Shown: piece by piece, positions 45,001 through 53,776 of the stretch
How positions within the stretch are numbered: position 1 is the first letter of the stretch
How the letters are laid out: each line of letters starts with the position of its first letter
NCBI RefSeq assembly: GCF_022811725.1
Contig: NZ_CP094527.1
Coordinates: 4,712,001 to 4,776,000 of the forward strand
DNA length: 64,000 nucleotides
Source of the DNA: Mucilaginibacter sp. SMC90
GTDB lineage: Bacteria; Bacteroidota; Bacteroidia; Sphingobacteriales; Sphingobacteriaceae
Direction of reading: 5' to 3'
The notes under the pieces: model-generated
The model's database searches: none
What the model was told of the DNA's origin: nothing
The model's input: only the letters and a program-made list of their open reading frames with translations
Program-made: the position numbers and the translations under genes

Positions 45001-45714
45001 TTATCTAATTATGATCAGCTGGTTATGTCTGAGCATAAATACGGCAAGGATAATATGCGGTATATCGTGCTGGACCAGTTATGGTATTACCTGTTTATCA
45101 GGCGGCACCTTAATGAAAATGAACATCCTTTAATAAAAGCTAACAATTGGTTTTTATGGGGAGGCAAAGCAAGCGTGGCACTATATGGGCTTCGCGACCT
45201 GATTGGCGAAGACAGCCTGAATGTGGCCCTGCGCGAATTTAAAAAGGCCTATGCTTTTAAAACGAATGCCCCATTTCCGGGAGCCAACAATCTGTATCAG
45301 TGCCTCCAAAAGCATGTACCCGATTCGTTGCAATATTACCTTACCGATACCTGGCAAAAGATCACCTTATATGATAACCGGGTAATTGAAGCAAGCAATA
45401 AGCCCACAGGTAATAAAAATGAATATAAAGTTACCTTTAAGCTTAATATTGATAAAGCTTGGAAGGACGCAAAGAACAACGACATCCCGGCCGTTAACAT
45501 GAACGATTACATCGATATAGGGATTTTTGGCAGGCAGGTTAAAGGTGCCGGTAATCGCATGGTGAATAATACCTTATACCTTAAAAAATATAAGCTTAAA
45601 CGCGGGCAGCAGCAATTAAGTATTGTTGTTAAAGGCGAACCTGCTTCTGTAGGTATTGATCCGTTCAGCAAGCTGATTGACAGAAACCCTAACGATAACA
45701 TCAAAGACCTTTAA
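42076..45714 (+). CDS. ABC permease fused to a degenerate M1 aminopeptidase-like domain
   Basis: The 1212-residue protein has two blocks of about six membrane helices (residues 15-270 and 320-600), then a soluble M1-peptidase-like region (about 620-1190). M1 features include the N-terminal beta domain (KMQVELYPDKQQVTTHAWVT) and YNPHNDIR-like strands (VYGNYPFNDIRLVETSVYGP). The zinc motif H-E-x-x-H-Q-W-W is degraded to RLLSQQWW near residue 950, losing both His and the Glu, although the later E-G-L-S-N-Y retains its Glu. A peptidase is therefore unlikely; the domain is probably a periplasmic binding or scaffold module. It works with the ATPase just upstream. Confidence 0.88.
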   Translation: MFLKIFLFEIQNRVRRPAVYLYFLAALLFTVFTFSTGSLPLGEKEHINAPYVLALWCSGITMMITLVSSSIMGTALYRDIEYNTKDYYLTYPITKAGYFWGRYLGSFVFMIVIASAVIVGAFMGTKLGPAMGWTDVKQYGPNNLIYYLHPFFTIGLPNVLFTSSLFFGLVALTRNVKVIYFGGILLFLFYFIALFFLNHINNQTIINLSDPFGLNGIRMQTNNSSVAEQNTTLFPVTGTFMLNRIVWGGIGIVIVIFTYLRFSFERFFGGRRDKAAIDEAGIKTKNIITIKPAVSFSGSYNRNTLRNLVKVELLNIIRDNYFWIILLSGTLFLGFVFWLGESRNGVPDFPRTVTLLAIFNDAFPFFIFFIIMFYTGETLHRDRATRYAFINDSLPPPNWILNGSKLITLLLIGTGLSFIPIITGVIVQLLKGYHALNIAAYLTYIGYILLPSLLEMVVFCYVVHVVVNNKFAAHGIGVFFWVMVFFLRKSGIFDYNLLLYSYTPSSGISDMTGIGHMATPINWFNLYWLLFAGLLIIVSALFYYRGVTSSFKERLRLLPQRFNRSTVLITATVAIAFLAVGAWNYYNVSYLNAYLIKYENTARAVLYEKTLKKYERLPLPKVTNIKMQVELYPDKQQVTTHAWVTITNKNKVAISQMLLDGDQLTAYSLKTDGVPVPFTTPLLYRRGLLNFLGPKADTADFRLYQFIKPLLPGDSLILEINSEIVHKGFTNGMYAATLSNNGIFFNGGLPGLGYDEDDELGSPYERKKAGLPEKKEEEIQQDNPQGISTLKAGRAADLLKLDVTVGTLADQTAIAPGRLVKNWQQDGRNYFHYVQDKPGMYMPMGIISEKLAVKKATVQLDHQVNIEVYYHPEHSINIDRYIAAYKDGLAYYSKVYGNYPFNDIRLVETSVYGPQDASMITLDTYAEYFGWNADFRDPNSFDYCYANTTRLLSQQWWRFQTAPNSTIGSLVIPEGLSNYDQLVMSEHKYGKDNMRYIVLDQLWYYLFIRRHLNENEHPLIKANNWFLWGGKASVALYGLRDLIGEDSLNVALREFKKAYAFKTNAPFPGANNLYQCLQKHVPDSLQYYLTDTWQKITLYDNRVIEASNKPTGNKNEYKVTFKLNIDKAWKDAKNNDIPAVNMNDYIDIGIFGRQVKGAGNRMVNNTLYLKKYKLKRGQQQLSIVVKGEPASVGIDPFSKLIDRNPNDNIKDL

Positions 45715-45720
45715 AACTAA

Positions 45721-45755
45721 AAACGGGATTACGCAAAACGCAATCCCGTTTTTTC
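45721..45755 (+). terminator. Rho-independent terminator of the ABC operon
   Basis: AAACGGGATT (45721-45730) and AATCCCGTTT (45742-45751) form a perfect 10-bp stem with an 11-nt loop, followed by TTTC. It begins 6 bp after the stop of the permease gene. Confidence 0.85.
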
Positions 45756-45762
45756 ATAATGT

Positions 45763-45936
45763 TAAGGAGCTGTTTAAATTTGATTATTTTTAAATGTAGA
45801 GGCGCATCACATGCGTCTCCCGCGTGCAATTTCCGACGGAATTAGAAGCCTTTTAAATCGGCCTGTCCACCGGGAGACGCATGTGATGCGTCTCTACAAA
45901 AATATTTTCTTCCATTCGTTTTTAAACAGCTTCTTA
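45763..45936. repeat. MITE-like palindromic element
   Basis: TAAGGAGCTGTTTAAA (45763) and TTTAAACAGCTTCTTA (ending 45936) are terminal inverted repeats with one mismatch. Inside are 28-bp inverted arms (45795-45822 and 45871-45898) with one mismatch, beginning TGTAGAGGCGCATCACATG. The element is 174 bp, non-coding, and lies between two convergent genes. A direct AATGTTA at 45758 and 45940 may be the target duplication; the second copy includes the stop codon of the fucosidase. Confidence 0.7.
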
Positions 45937-45943
45937 CGAAATG

Positions 45944-47572
45944 TTACGGCTTAAATAATTTATTCTCCCCTTCAATTTCAACATTGGCCTGTTCAACTAC
46001 GGCTTTATATTCATAATCGCCCTTTAACGGTAGTGCTCCTTCAAAAGTGCCATCGGTTTTGATATTTACCCAGGTGCCGGCTGTCCACTTGCCTGCGTAT
46101 AACGTTTCAACCTGCCCATGATAAGGGCGGTAATCAAACCGGGCCCGTTTTGCCGAAATATTTTTATAATTCAGGATTTTCCCTTTTAAAACTGCACCCG
46201 TCTTTACTTTTGAGCTCGCGCCGGTTTCAACTATCGCAGCTTCTTTAAAAACAGGATCGACATTCTCCAATTTGATGACCACCGGGTTAGGCCAGCGGTG
46301 ATCATCATAAATGCGCTGCGCCTTTACAACAGATACTTCAAGCCCCTTATCGGTTTGTTTGTACCTGCAGCTTATATCATCGGTTTTATATTCAATTACT
46401 TTACTATTTTGCCCCAATACACTCACCTGAGTTTTATCAGTGGCGATGGCCGAACGGATCAGAAAGGTTTTCCGGGTACCCTCCTTCCAATCGGCGGCAT
46501 TGGTAACTATAGCATAAAGTGTATGCCCATTTTTTGCGGTAAACCAGGTATCGCCTTCTTTACTTATAACCCAGCTTCGCACGCTATCAATACATTCACG
46601 GTTAACAAAATACCATGCCGACATTTCCCGCAGCCGCTCCTCCTGTTCGATGGGTAATGCGCCATCTGGCTTCGGGCCAACGTTCAGCAGCAGTGACCCA
46701 CCTTTGGCCCTGGCCTCTATTAATAAACCTATTAACTGGCTGCCCGATTTATAACGTTCGTTGGTTGGCTGATATCCCCAGGCCGTACCCATGGTGATAC
46801 AGGAGAGCCATGGCTCATTGATCATGGCACCCGGCATGATCTGCTCGGGCGTTTTGATAGCACCGCGGGTTATCAGCAAATCGGGTTGTAATTTCCAGCA
46901 GGTTTGCTTTACTACTTCTTTAGGATCGCCATCTATAAAAAGTACATCAATTTTACCATAATTAGTCATCAGCTCTTCGCATTGTTTCCGGGTGTATTCG
47001 TCGTAATCGTGCCGGGTTTGGGCATCCATCTTAACATCGGTACGGCTGATAGTAACGTGATGATCACGAAGAAAATTAAAATCTTCGGGCGAAAAATAAA
47101 AACCAACCTGCAAACCAGCTTCACGTGTGGCATCAACAAATTCCTTTAACAAGTCCTTTTTATAAGGAGTATGGGTTATGTTAAAATCGGTAGTTTTTGT
47201 ATCCCACATACAAAAACCCGAATGATGCTTAGTGGTAAATACAATGTATTTCATCCCCGCCAACTTAGCCAGCGTTGCTATTTGATGCGGATCAAATTTG
47301 GAGGGATCAAAGGTTTTAGGCAACTCATTAAAGTACCTGTTCACATAATCGTCACTCGCCCCAACCAATGAGTGGCTGATCACCACACCCAGTTGGCTAT
47401 CCATACTGAAATGAATAAACAAACCTAAACCGGTGTTTTTAAGCCATAGTTCGCGTTCGGGCTTATTCAGGTTATAATTACTGGCGTTATCATCCTTAAC
47501 CAAATCATTTTGTGCCGATACATTTTGAATCCAACAAAACAGCAGCAGAAAAAAAAGATACTTCTTATACAT
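45944..47572 (-). CDS. GH29 alpha-L-fucosidase (secreted)
   Basis: The frame is open from 47629, but the ATG at 47572 gives a proper signal peptide (MYKKYLFFLLLFCWIQNVSA), so that start is preferred. The product is 542 residues. The GH29 fold shows in GLGLFIHFSMDSQLG, AGMKYIVFTTKHHSGFCMWD and YGKIDVLFIDGDP, where Asp214 is the probable catalytic nucleophile. A C-terminal beta domain follows. The enzyme releases L-fucose from glycans in the periplasm or outside. It is the enzyme gene of the SusC/SusD/FecR/sigma locus and is separated from SusD by a terminator hairpin. Confidence 0.92.
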   Translation of the reverse strand: MYKKYLFFLLLFCWIQNVSAQNDLVKDDNASNYNLNKPERELWLKNTGLGLFIHFSMDSQLGVVISHSLVGASDDYVNRYFNELPKTFDPSKFDPHQIATLAKLAGMKYIVFTTKHHSGFCMWDTKTTDFNITHTPYKKDLLKEFVDATREAGLQVGFYFSPEDFNFLRDHHVTISRTDVKMDAQTRHDYDEYTRKQCEELMTNYGKIDVLFIDGDPKEVVKQTCWKLQPDLLITRGAIKTPEQIMPGAMINEPWLSCITMGTAWGYQPTNERYKSGSQLIGLLIEARAKGGSLLLNVGPKPDGALPIEQEERLREMSAWYFVNRECIDSVRSWVISKEGDTWFTAKNGHTLYAIVTNAADWKEGTRKTFLIRSAIATDKTQVSVLGQNSKVIEYKTDDISCRYKQTDKGLEVSVVKAQRIYDDHRWPNPVVIKLENVDPVFKEAAIVETGASSKVKTGAVLKGKILNYKNISAKRARFDYRPYHGQVETLYAGKWTAGTWVNIKTDGTFEGALPLKGDYEYKAVVEQANVEIEGENKLFKP

Positions 47573-47581
47573 CAAAACAAA

Positions 47582-47618
47582 AGTAAAAAAATCAGGGAGG
47601 GCCCCACGCCCTCCCTGA
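47582..47618 (-). terminator. Strong terminator between SusD and the fucosidase
   Basis: On the minus strand TCAGGGAGGG (its complement at 47609-47618) and CCCTCCCTGA (47592-47601) form a perfect 10-bp GC-rich stem with a 7-nt loop, followed by a run of T (47585-47591). It should lower fucosidase expression relative to SusCD, or imply a separate promoter. Confidence 0.85.
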
Positions 47619-47646
47619 AACAATATCAACTAATCAAACTTTAACA

Positions 47647-49188
47647 TTATTGTTTATCCCACCAAATCCGGGTTAAAAAATCATCAGGCCCCTGCCTTGC
47701 AATAGCAGCAGCGTATGATGCGGCATTGAGGTTTTGCTCAGCAACAGGGTACAACATCCGCCTGAATATTTTACCACCTGTAGCGTTGCCAACATAATTA
47801 TTAGGTACAAGTGCAGGGTAACCGGTACGCCTGTAGCTTGCAAAAACTTCCTGCGCATCAGGAAATACGCCAACCCAAAACTGCGTATAGATCTGCTCCA
47901 TTTTTTGATCTAACGTACCAGATGTATTAAAAGGGTGCGCATTGATGTATGAAGTGATTTGAGCTGTACTAATTGTGCCCGCACTGCCAGCAATGATGCT
48001 CCACTGGCGCATTGACGCGGCTATGCCGTTTTGATACAATGATTCGGCCGTGGCGGCGGTATACCAGCCCCTTGCAGCAGCTTCAGATAACAGAAAATAG
48101 CTTTCGGCAGCTGTAAAAACCAATCGCGGTGAGTTTAACTGCAATATGGTTTTAGGATTTGGCTCCGAATAGGTCACAAAATCGGCAGGTTTGGCATTCA
48201 GTCCAGCTGACATGCCTTTTTGGATAGCCGAGGTAGTATCAGCCACGCCGCTGTTCCATACAACAGATAGGACTGCCAAACGTGGATCTTTATTGGTTTT
48301 CAGGTAATTGATAAATACATCCTGGTACTTGCCGCCTTCGGTATTGGTACTACCGTTGCCTGCAATATAATCGTTGTTATAAAGATCGAGCGCTAAAGGG
48401 TTTTTGTTGATATCCTGGCCAGCCCCCACGTAAGCTACCTTAGCAACATCGGCATCATCCAAAATAACACCACCCGCTATAGCTTTTGCAGCCCATGTTT
48501 GCGCCTGGGCGATATCAACTTTGGTCATGCGCATAGCACACCTAAGCATGAGCGAGTAGGCAAACTTTTTCCATTTTACGGTATTACCGCCGTAAATTAA
48601 ATCCGCCGATCCAAAAGTTGTTTTGGCAGCATCAAGGCTTTGGGCTGCCTGGTCAAGCTCCTTCAATAAATCGGCATAGATATCTTTCTGCGCGTCATAA
48701 ACAGGTTTATACACCGCCTGGTTATAACCTTGCGCCGCCTGCGAATATGGGATATCGCCATAAAGATCGGTAAGCCTGCTAAAGCAATACACCTTCCAGA
48801 TCCGCGCTTCGGCCTGCAGGTTTACCTGCGATGCATCGGTACCAACTGCTTTTAAAACCTCACCCAATTCGTTGATCTCATTTGGATAAGCATTAGTGAA
48901 AGCTCCTGCCGACTGCGGGCTCTGGCTCAACACATATTTTGATCCGAAACCTGCCACATCATTAAAGCTGGTAGTGTACTGCATGGTACCCAGTAACAGA
49001 TCAAGCATACGGGCAGTGCCATCATACTGGGCTTTGGTAAAAATATACTGCGGTACCGCTTTTGATGATGCATCAGGGTTCACGTTTAGTGTATCAAAGT
49101 TTTTGGTACACGATTGTGTGGCGATAATGCCGAGCATTACCAGGGAACAATAAATATATTTTGCTAAATGTCTTTTCATCGTATTCAA
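47647..49188 (-). CDS. SusD/RagB-family lipoprotein of the fucosidase locus
   Basis: The 513-residue protein has a lipoprotein signal ending in LGIIATQSC. It belongs to the SusD-like group with QSPQSAGAFTNAYPNEINEL, ARIWKVYCFSRLTDLYGDIP and the C-terminal RRMLYPVAEQNLNAASYAAA. The second Met (MKRHLAK) at 49179 is a possible alternative start. It would bind the fucosylated glycan at the cell surface as the lid of the SusC channel, encoded 10 bp upstream. Confidence 0.92.
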   Translation of the reverse strand: MNTMKRHLAKYIYCSLVMLGIIATQSCTKNFDTLNVNPDASSKAVPQYIFTKAQYDGTARMLDLLLGTMQYTTSFNDVAGFGSKYVLSQSPQSAGAFTNAYPNEINELGEVLKAVGTDASQVNLQAEARIWKVYCFSRLTDLYGDIPYSQAAQGYNQAVYKPVYDAQKDIYADLLKELDQAAQSLDAAKTTFGSADLIYGGNTVKWKKFAYSLMLRCAMRMTKVDIAQAQTWAAKAIAGGVILDDADVAKVAYVGAGQDINKNPLALDLYNNDYIAGNGSTNTEGGKYQDVFINYLKTNKDPRLAVLSVVWNSGVADTTSAIQKGMSAGLNAKPADFVTYSEPNPKTILQLNSPRLVFTAAESYFLLSEAAARGWYTAATAESLYQNGIAASMRQWSIIAGSAGTISTAQITSYINAHPFNTSGTLDQKMEQIYTQFWVGVFPDAQEVFASYRRTGYPALVPNNYVGNATGGKIFRRMLYPVAEQNLNAASYAAAIARQGPDDFLTRIWWDKQ

Positions 49189-49198
49189 TTTAAAAGTG

Positions 49199-52100
49199 TT
49201 AAAACTTAACAGCCAGGTTTACACCAAGTGAACGGGTACGCGGCAAGCCGATAGATTCAAAACCCTGCGCATTACTATTGGTAAAGCTTTGCTCCGGATC
49301 AAAATTGTCTGTCTGTTTGTAAATAGTCCAAAGGTTTCGTGCCACAAAGGATATGCTGGCCGACTGGATCTTAACTTTGTTTAGAAGACTTGTTGGGAGC
49401 GCGTACGACAGGATAACCTGGCGAAGTTTAACAAAGCTGCCATCGTGCAAAAACAGGTCGGAATACGTTTTGTAGTTATCGTAGTATGACCTTAAGTCAC
49501 TTACAGGCACCGTACGCGTGTAAGGAGCACCCGTTTGATCAACACCTTTCAGCAACAATCCATTTTCGCGGCCCGGTAGTGTTGACTTCATCAAGCCTAA
49601 ACGGGTGGCATACACCTCCATAACCGAAAACACCTTGTTGCCAAACTTGCCATCAACCAGGAAGTTTAACGAGAACCTTTTATATCTGAATTCGTTGGTT
49701 AAACCCATAGTAAGCGGGGCAACACTTTTACCCAGTTCTTGCAATGGGGTTTGTACCGGTAAGCCGGTGGTGGCATTGAATACAACATTACCCTGAGCAT
49801 CCTTTTGCATACGGGTACCAACCAGCATACCAAAAGGCTTACCTTCGATATTATCTAAAATACCCCAGTTACCAACCGAAGTAGCCAGCTGAATGGTATT
49901 AAGACCTGGAGCCAGTTTAACTACCTTATTATCGTTGTAGGCTACGTTATAGCTTGTAGTCCAGGTAAAACTGGCTGTTTTTACAGGTGTGCCATTCAAC
50001 AATACCTCGATACCCCTGTTGCTTACCTCACCAACGTTCAGGATCACATTATTGTAACCCGATGTAGAAGAGATAGCCGTATTTACGATATCGTTGGTTG
50101 TTTTACGGTCATACAGCGTAACATCCAAACCTAAACGGTTTTTGAGCATCTGCAATTCAAAACCGCCTTCAAAGGTGGTTGAAGTATATGGTTTAAGGTT
50201 GCTATTGGTAATGTTATTGCTGGTTACGTTTTGCAGGGGCTGCCCGGCACTTGGTACGTTACTGTAGGTAAGGTTAATAACGTAAGGATCCGGTGCGCCG
50301 CCACCTACCTGTGCCCATGAGCCGCGCAGTTTGGCAAGGTTAAAAAACTCGGGGAGTTTAACCGCATCCGACAGGATAAAGCTGCCGCCTATGCTTGGGT
50401 AAAATATACTGTTACTTTTAGGACTGAGCGTTGAAAACCAATCCTTCCTGCCGGTAAATGACAGGAACACCAGGCTCTTGTAATCAAAATCGGCCGAACC
50501 AAAAACCGAATTGGTAACTACCTTGGCGTTATATGGTGTAGTTGATGAAACCGCAAGGTTGGTAAAGCTGTAAAAATAAGGAATGGTAAACTGCGAACCA
50601 CTAAACGTTAACTGGTTTGTTGCGTTTTTACGACTATTTACACCACCCAAAACATTCACACTTAAATCGCGGATGATATTTGTTTTGTAACTAACAGTCG
50701 CCAGTTCGTTGGTTTCTGACACATCCGACTTGATACCCGCATACTGACCGTTGGGAGTATACAATGTACCCGTTGGCAATATGTTTGAATAATTGTAGTT
50801 GAAAAAGTCGCGGCTGATGGTGGCTTTGAAAATAAGATCTTTTATTGGCGAATAAATAACCGATCCCTGGCCAATAAAACGGTTCTTCACGTCGTCTTCC
50901 TTGTATTTATTGATCACAAAATACCCATTTGATGCAATGGATGCATCATTCCATACCTGCTCGTTCCCCATCGCATCATAACCTGGTTTCAACCAGCGAA
51001 CATCAACAGTGTTGGCTACTTCAAGCGGGGTCCAGTTGGGGTTTCCCAGCGCATCTCCTGCACCGGTACGGTTATGGCCAGTTTCAACATTATATTGCGC
51101 TAATGCTTCAATTGAGATCTTATTGCTCAGTTTGCCATTTAGGGCAAGGTTAAAAGTTTTACGATCATAAGTAGTACCAGGCAAAATACCCTTACTGTTC
51201 AGGTCAGCAGCCGAAAACCTGTAGGTAAAAGCCTCATTGCCGCCTAAAAATGCAAGACTGTTGGTATAGGTACTCCCTGTTTGATAAAAATTCTTGAGGT
51301 TGTTTTTTTGTGCCGTATACGGGTGCGTATTCCCGTCAACTGCAACATAATCAGTTGAGCCATCAATTTTTGAACCCCATGAGCGCCTTCCGCTTGCCTG
51401 TGCGGCCGCCAGCGTGGTTGGTTTTACACCGCCATCGCCCTGTCCGTACTCATACTGGTAATCGGGGAACACGGCCACATTATCATAGGTAGCTGTCGAG
51501 TTAAATTCAACCCCTACACCTTTCTGGATTCGGCCTTTTTTGGTGGTGATCAAAATAACACCATTTGCCGCCCGCGAACCATAAAGTGCCGCCGCTGTAC
51601 CGCCCTTAAGTACGCTTATTGATTCTATATCATCGGGGTTTATAGCAGCTATACCATCACCACGGTCAACGTTATTGGTAATACCGTTAACTGTAGCAGC
51701 CCCACCGGGCACGCTGTTATCTATCGGCATACCATTTACCACGTACAAAGGTTGGTTATCGCCAGCAAGGCCACCATTACCCCTGATCACCACGCGGCTT
51801 GAACCGCCCGGCCCGGTTGATAAACCAGCCGCGTTAACACCGGCAACTTTACCGGTAAGCGCGTTGGCCACGTTATTTTCACGGGCCTGGGTAAACTCTG
51901 TACCCTTAACTTCGGTAACCGAATAGCCTAATGATTTTTTTTGCTTGCTGATACCGAGGGCGGTAACCACAACTTCGTTAAGGGCTTTGTTATTCTGCGC
52001 CAGTTTAATTTGTAAAGGCGATGCAACATCGTTTACTGTAACTTCTTCCTGGTTATACCCTATATAGGCTACCACCAGGGTTAATGGCCTGCCCGAATAC

Positions 52101-52648
52101 TTATCAGGTACTACCAGTTTAAAGCTGCCTGTGATATCGGTAATTGAGCCTACCTTGTTGTCAATTTTCAAGTAAATGGATGCGCCCACAACCGGCTGTC
52201 CGTCACCGGCATCTACAACTTTACCTGTTAACGTAACTGCTGCAACAGTTGCATCGGTTGAGGTAAGGTCCTTTACCGTAAAAATCGAGATCTGGTTATC
52301 ATTTATCTTACGGTAAGTTAACTGAAATGCAGATAATAACTGCTTCAAATTATCATCAAGCGTTAACTGGCTTATATTGCTGGTTAAATTTGCAGGCACA
52401 AATTTGTTATCAAGCAAGCCTTCCTGGTAGGCTATCTGAACATTAAATTGTTTTTTCAGGTTATCCAGCGCATCTTTTAGCAGTACTTTGTTTTCAACAG
52501 CCTGCGGAGTTGTATAACCGAAACTTTTTGCGTGGATCCTGTTGTTACTGGTTAATGCCATTTGGGCATTGCCGTATGCCGACCGGCCAAGTAATACCAT
52601 CAGGAAACAGCAACATCTTAAAAAATTGGATGAGTCGAGTTTTCTCAT
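49199..52648 (-). CDS. SusC-family TonB-dependent transporter with STN signalling domain
   Basis: The 1149-residue protein has a signal peptide, an N-terminal STN (secretin/TonB) domain at about 50-125 (VLLKDALDNLKKQFNVQIAY), a CarboxypepD_reg-like domain (TGKVVDAGDGQPVVGASIYL), plug and beta-barrel ending RSLGVNLAVKF. The STN domain contacts the FecR-type anti-sigma factor, encoded directly upstream, to signal substrate arrival. The plug has SISVLKGGTAAALYGSRAAN. It imports the glycan whose fucose is released by the GH29 enzyme. Confidence 0.94.
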   Translation of the reverse strand: MRKLDSSNFLRCCCFLMVLLGRSAYGNAQMALTSNNRIHAKSFGYTTPQAVENKVLLKDALDNLKKQFNVQIAYQEGLLDNKFVPANLTSNISQLTLDDNLKQLLSAFQLTYRKINDNQISIFTVKDLTSTDATVAAVTLTGKVVDAGDGQPVVGASIYLKIDNKVGSITDITGSFKLVVPDKYSGRPLTLVVAYIGYNQEEVTVNDVASPLQIKLAQNNKALNEVVVTALGISKQKKSLGYSVTEVKGTEFTQARENNVANALTGKVAGVNAAGLSTGPGGSSRVVIRGNGGLAGDNQPLYVVNGMPIDNSVPGGAATVNGITNNVDRGDGIAAINPDDIESISVLKGGTAAALYGSRAANGVILITTKKGRIQKGVGVEFNSTATYDNVAVFPDYQYEYGQGDGGVKPTTLAAAQASGRRSWGSKIDGSTDYVAVDGNTHPYTAQKNNLKNFYQTGSTYTNSLAFLGGNEAFTYRFSAADLNSKGILPGTTYDRKTFNLALNGKLSNKISIEALAQYNVETGHNRTGAGDALGNPNWTPLEVANTVDVRWLKPGYDAMGNEQVWNDASIASNGYFVINKYKEDDVKNRFIGQGSVIYSPIKDLIFKATISRDFFNYNYSNILPTGTLYTPNGQYAGIKSDVSETNELATVSYKTNIIRDLSVNVLGGVNSRKNATNQLTFSGSQFTIPYFYSFTNLAVSSTTPYNAKVVTNSVFGSADFDYKSLVFLSFTGRKDWFSTLSPKSNSIFYPSIGGSFILSDAVKLPEFFNLAKLRGSWAQVGGGAPDPYVINLTYSNVPSAGQPLQNVTSNNITNSNLKPYTSTTFEGGFELQMLKNRLGLDVTLYDRKTTNDIVNTAISSTSGYNNVILNVGEVSNRGIEVLLNGTPVKTASFTWTTSYNVAYNDNKVVKLAPGLNTIQLATSVGNWGILDNIEGKPFGMLVGTRMQKDAQGNVVFNATTGLPVQTPLQELGKSVAPLTMGLTNEFRYKRFSLNFLVDGKFGNKVFSVMEVYATRLGLMKSTLPGRENGLLLKGVDQTGAPYTRTVPVSDLRSYYDNYKTYSDLFLHDGSFVKLRQVILSYALPTSLLNKVKIQSASISFVARNLWTIYKQTDNFDPEQSFTNSNAQGFESIGLPRTRSLGVNLAVKF

Positions 52649-52659
52649 AAGTTATTCAT

Positions 52660-53700
52660 TTAGGGGTTTAATTTTGTTATGGTAATATTTTTGTCTGTTC
52701 GGGTTATTTTCACGGGGAGTGTGGTAGAAATAGTTTCAATCAGCTCGTCAACGTTAGGCACATTTATTTCCCCTTCTATTTTGAGGGAAGTTAAATCCGG
52801 GCTCGAAAAATCTACATGATAGCCGTAATCATCGGCCATGATCTCGCTGATCTGCGCCAGTGTGGCATCATTAAATAAAAGCTGATGTTTTGTCCATTTG
52901 GTGATCTTTTCTGGCGCAGAAAGGATAATTCGGGTAAGGGCCTTTTTATAAGTATGTTGTACATAATCGCCCGGTTTCATGATAAGCGATTGTTTCCCTG
53001 ATGCGGCATCAACATAGTCAAGCCTGATCTTACCCTGCACTAAACCCACATTGGTTTTGTTATGCCTGCTTCTGACATTAAAAGTTGTACCTAACACTTC
53101 TATATTCATGTCTGAGCAATGCACTATGAATCTTTCAGAAGGTTTAATATTGCCGGGATCTTTATTGATATGCTTTACGTTGAACAATCCCTCCCCGCTT
53201 ATCCAAACCTCTCTTGAATTTTTTTCCCAGTTATCGGAGTAAGTTAATTTCGAGTTTCCGTTGAGTACCACGGTTGAGCCATCGGGCAAAGTGACAGTGC
53301 TCAGTTCTCCATAATTAGTAATAATTTCGTTTTGCCTGCCCCTTATCAGCCATAAAGCAATACCTATAGATGATACCAGCAATAACATCGCAGCAACACG
53401 AAGGAACCTGTTTAAGGTAAATACTTTTGGTTTTATCTTAACCTGGTCTTTTTGCAGTGTCGATTCAATCCGCAGCCAAACTTTTGATAGATTATCTTCA
53501 TTGGTAAAAAAATCCTGCTTACGGTACGCAATAATAATATTTGAAGCTTCGGCTATTATTTCTTTCTGTTGCGGGTATGCGGCTACAACCTGCTGCCAAA
53601 AAAAGGTATCGTTGTGCGATGGATTGATCACAAAACGGAGAAAATCATCATCTTCTAAAAAGTCAGGCAGGGTATAATTACTGTATTTGGCAATCTGCAT
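52660..53700 (-). CDS. FecR-family anti-sigma factor
   Basis: The 346-residue protein has a cytosolic anti-sigma-type N-terminus (residues 1-100), one membrane helix at 101-119 (AAMLLLVSSIGIALWLI) and a periplasmic FecR domain. The latter begins with YGELSTVTLPDGSTVVLNGN, a hallmark of the family, and ends in a DUF4974-like region (LTSLKIEGEINVPNVDELIE). It transmits the signal from the STN-type SusC to the sigma factor encoded just upstream. It is 11 bp before the SusC gene. Confidence 0.93.
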   Translation of the reverse strand: MQIAKYSNYTLPDFLEDDDFLRFVINPSHNDTFFWQQVVAAYPQQKEIIAEASNIIIAYRKQDFFTNEDNLSKVWLRIESTLQKDQVKIKPKVFTLNRFLRVAAMLLLVSSIGIALWLIRGRQNEIITNYGELSTVTLPDGSTVVLNGNSKLTYSDNWEKNSREVWISGEGLFNVKHINKDPGNIKPSERFIVHCSDMNIEVLGTTFNVRSRHNKTNVGLVQGKIRLDYVDAASGKQSLIMKPGDYVQHTYKKALTRIILSAPEKITKWTKHQLLFNDATLAQISEIMADDYGYHVDFSSPDLTSLKIEGEINVPNVDELIETISTTLPVKITRTDKNITITKLNP

Positions 53701-53776
53701 TGGTTATAAGGTGTTATTTAATCCTTATAGACAGCACCCTACCCTAATTATCCCTACAAATCGAAAAAAAATTTAT

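Noticed and set aside
45763..45936. Insertion sequence
   Set aside because: Terminal repeats are present but there is no transposase frame; at most a non-autonomous MITE.
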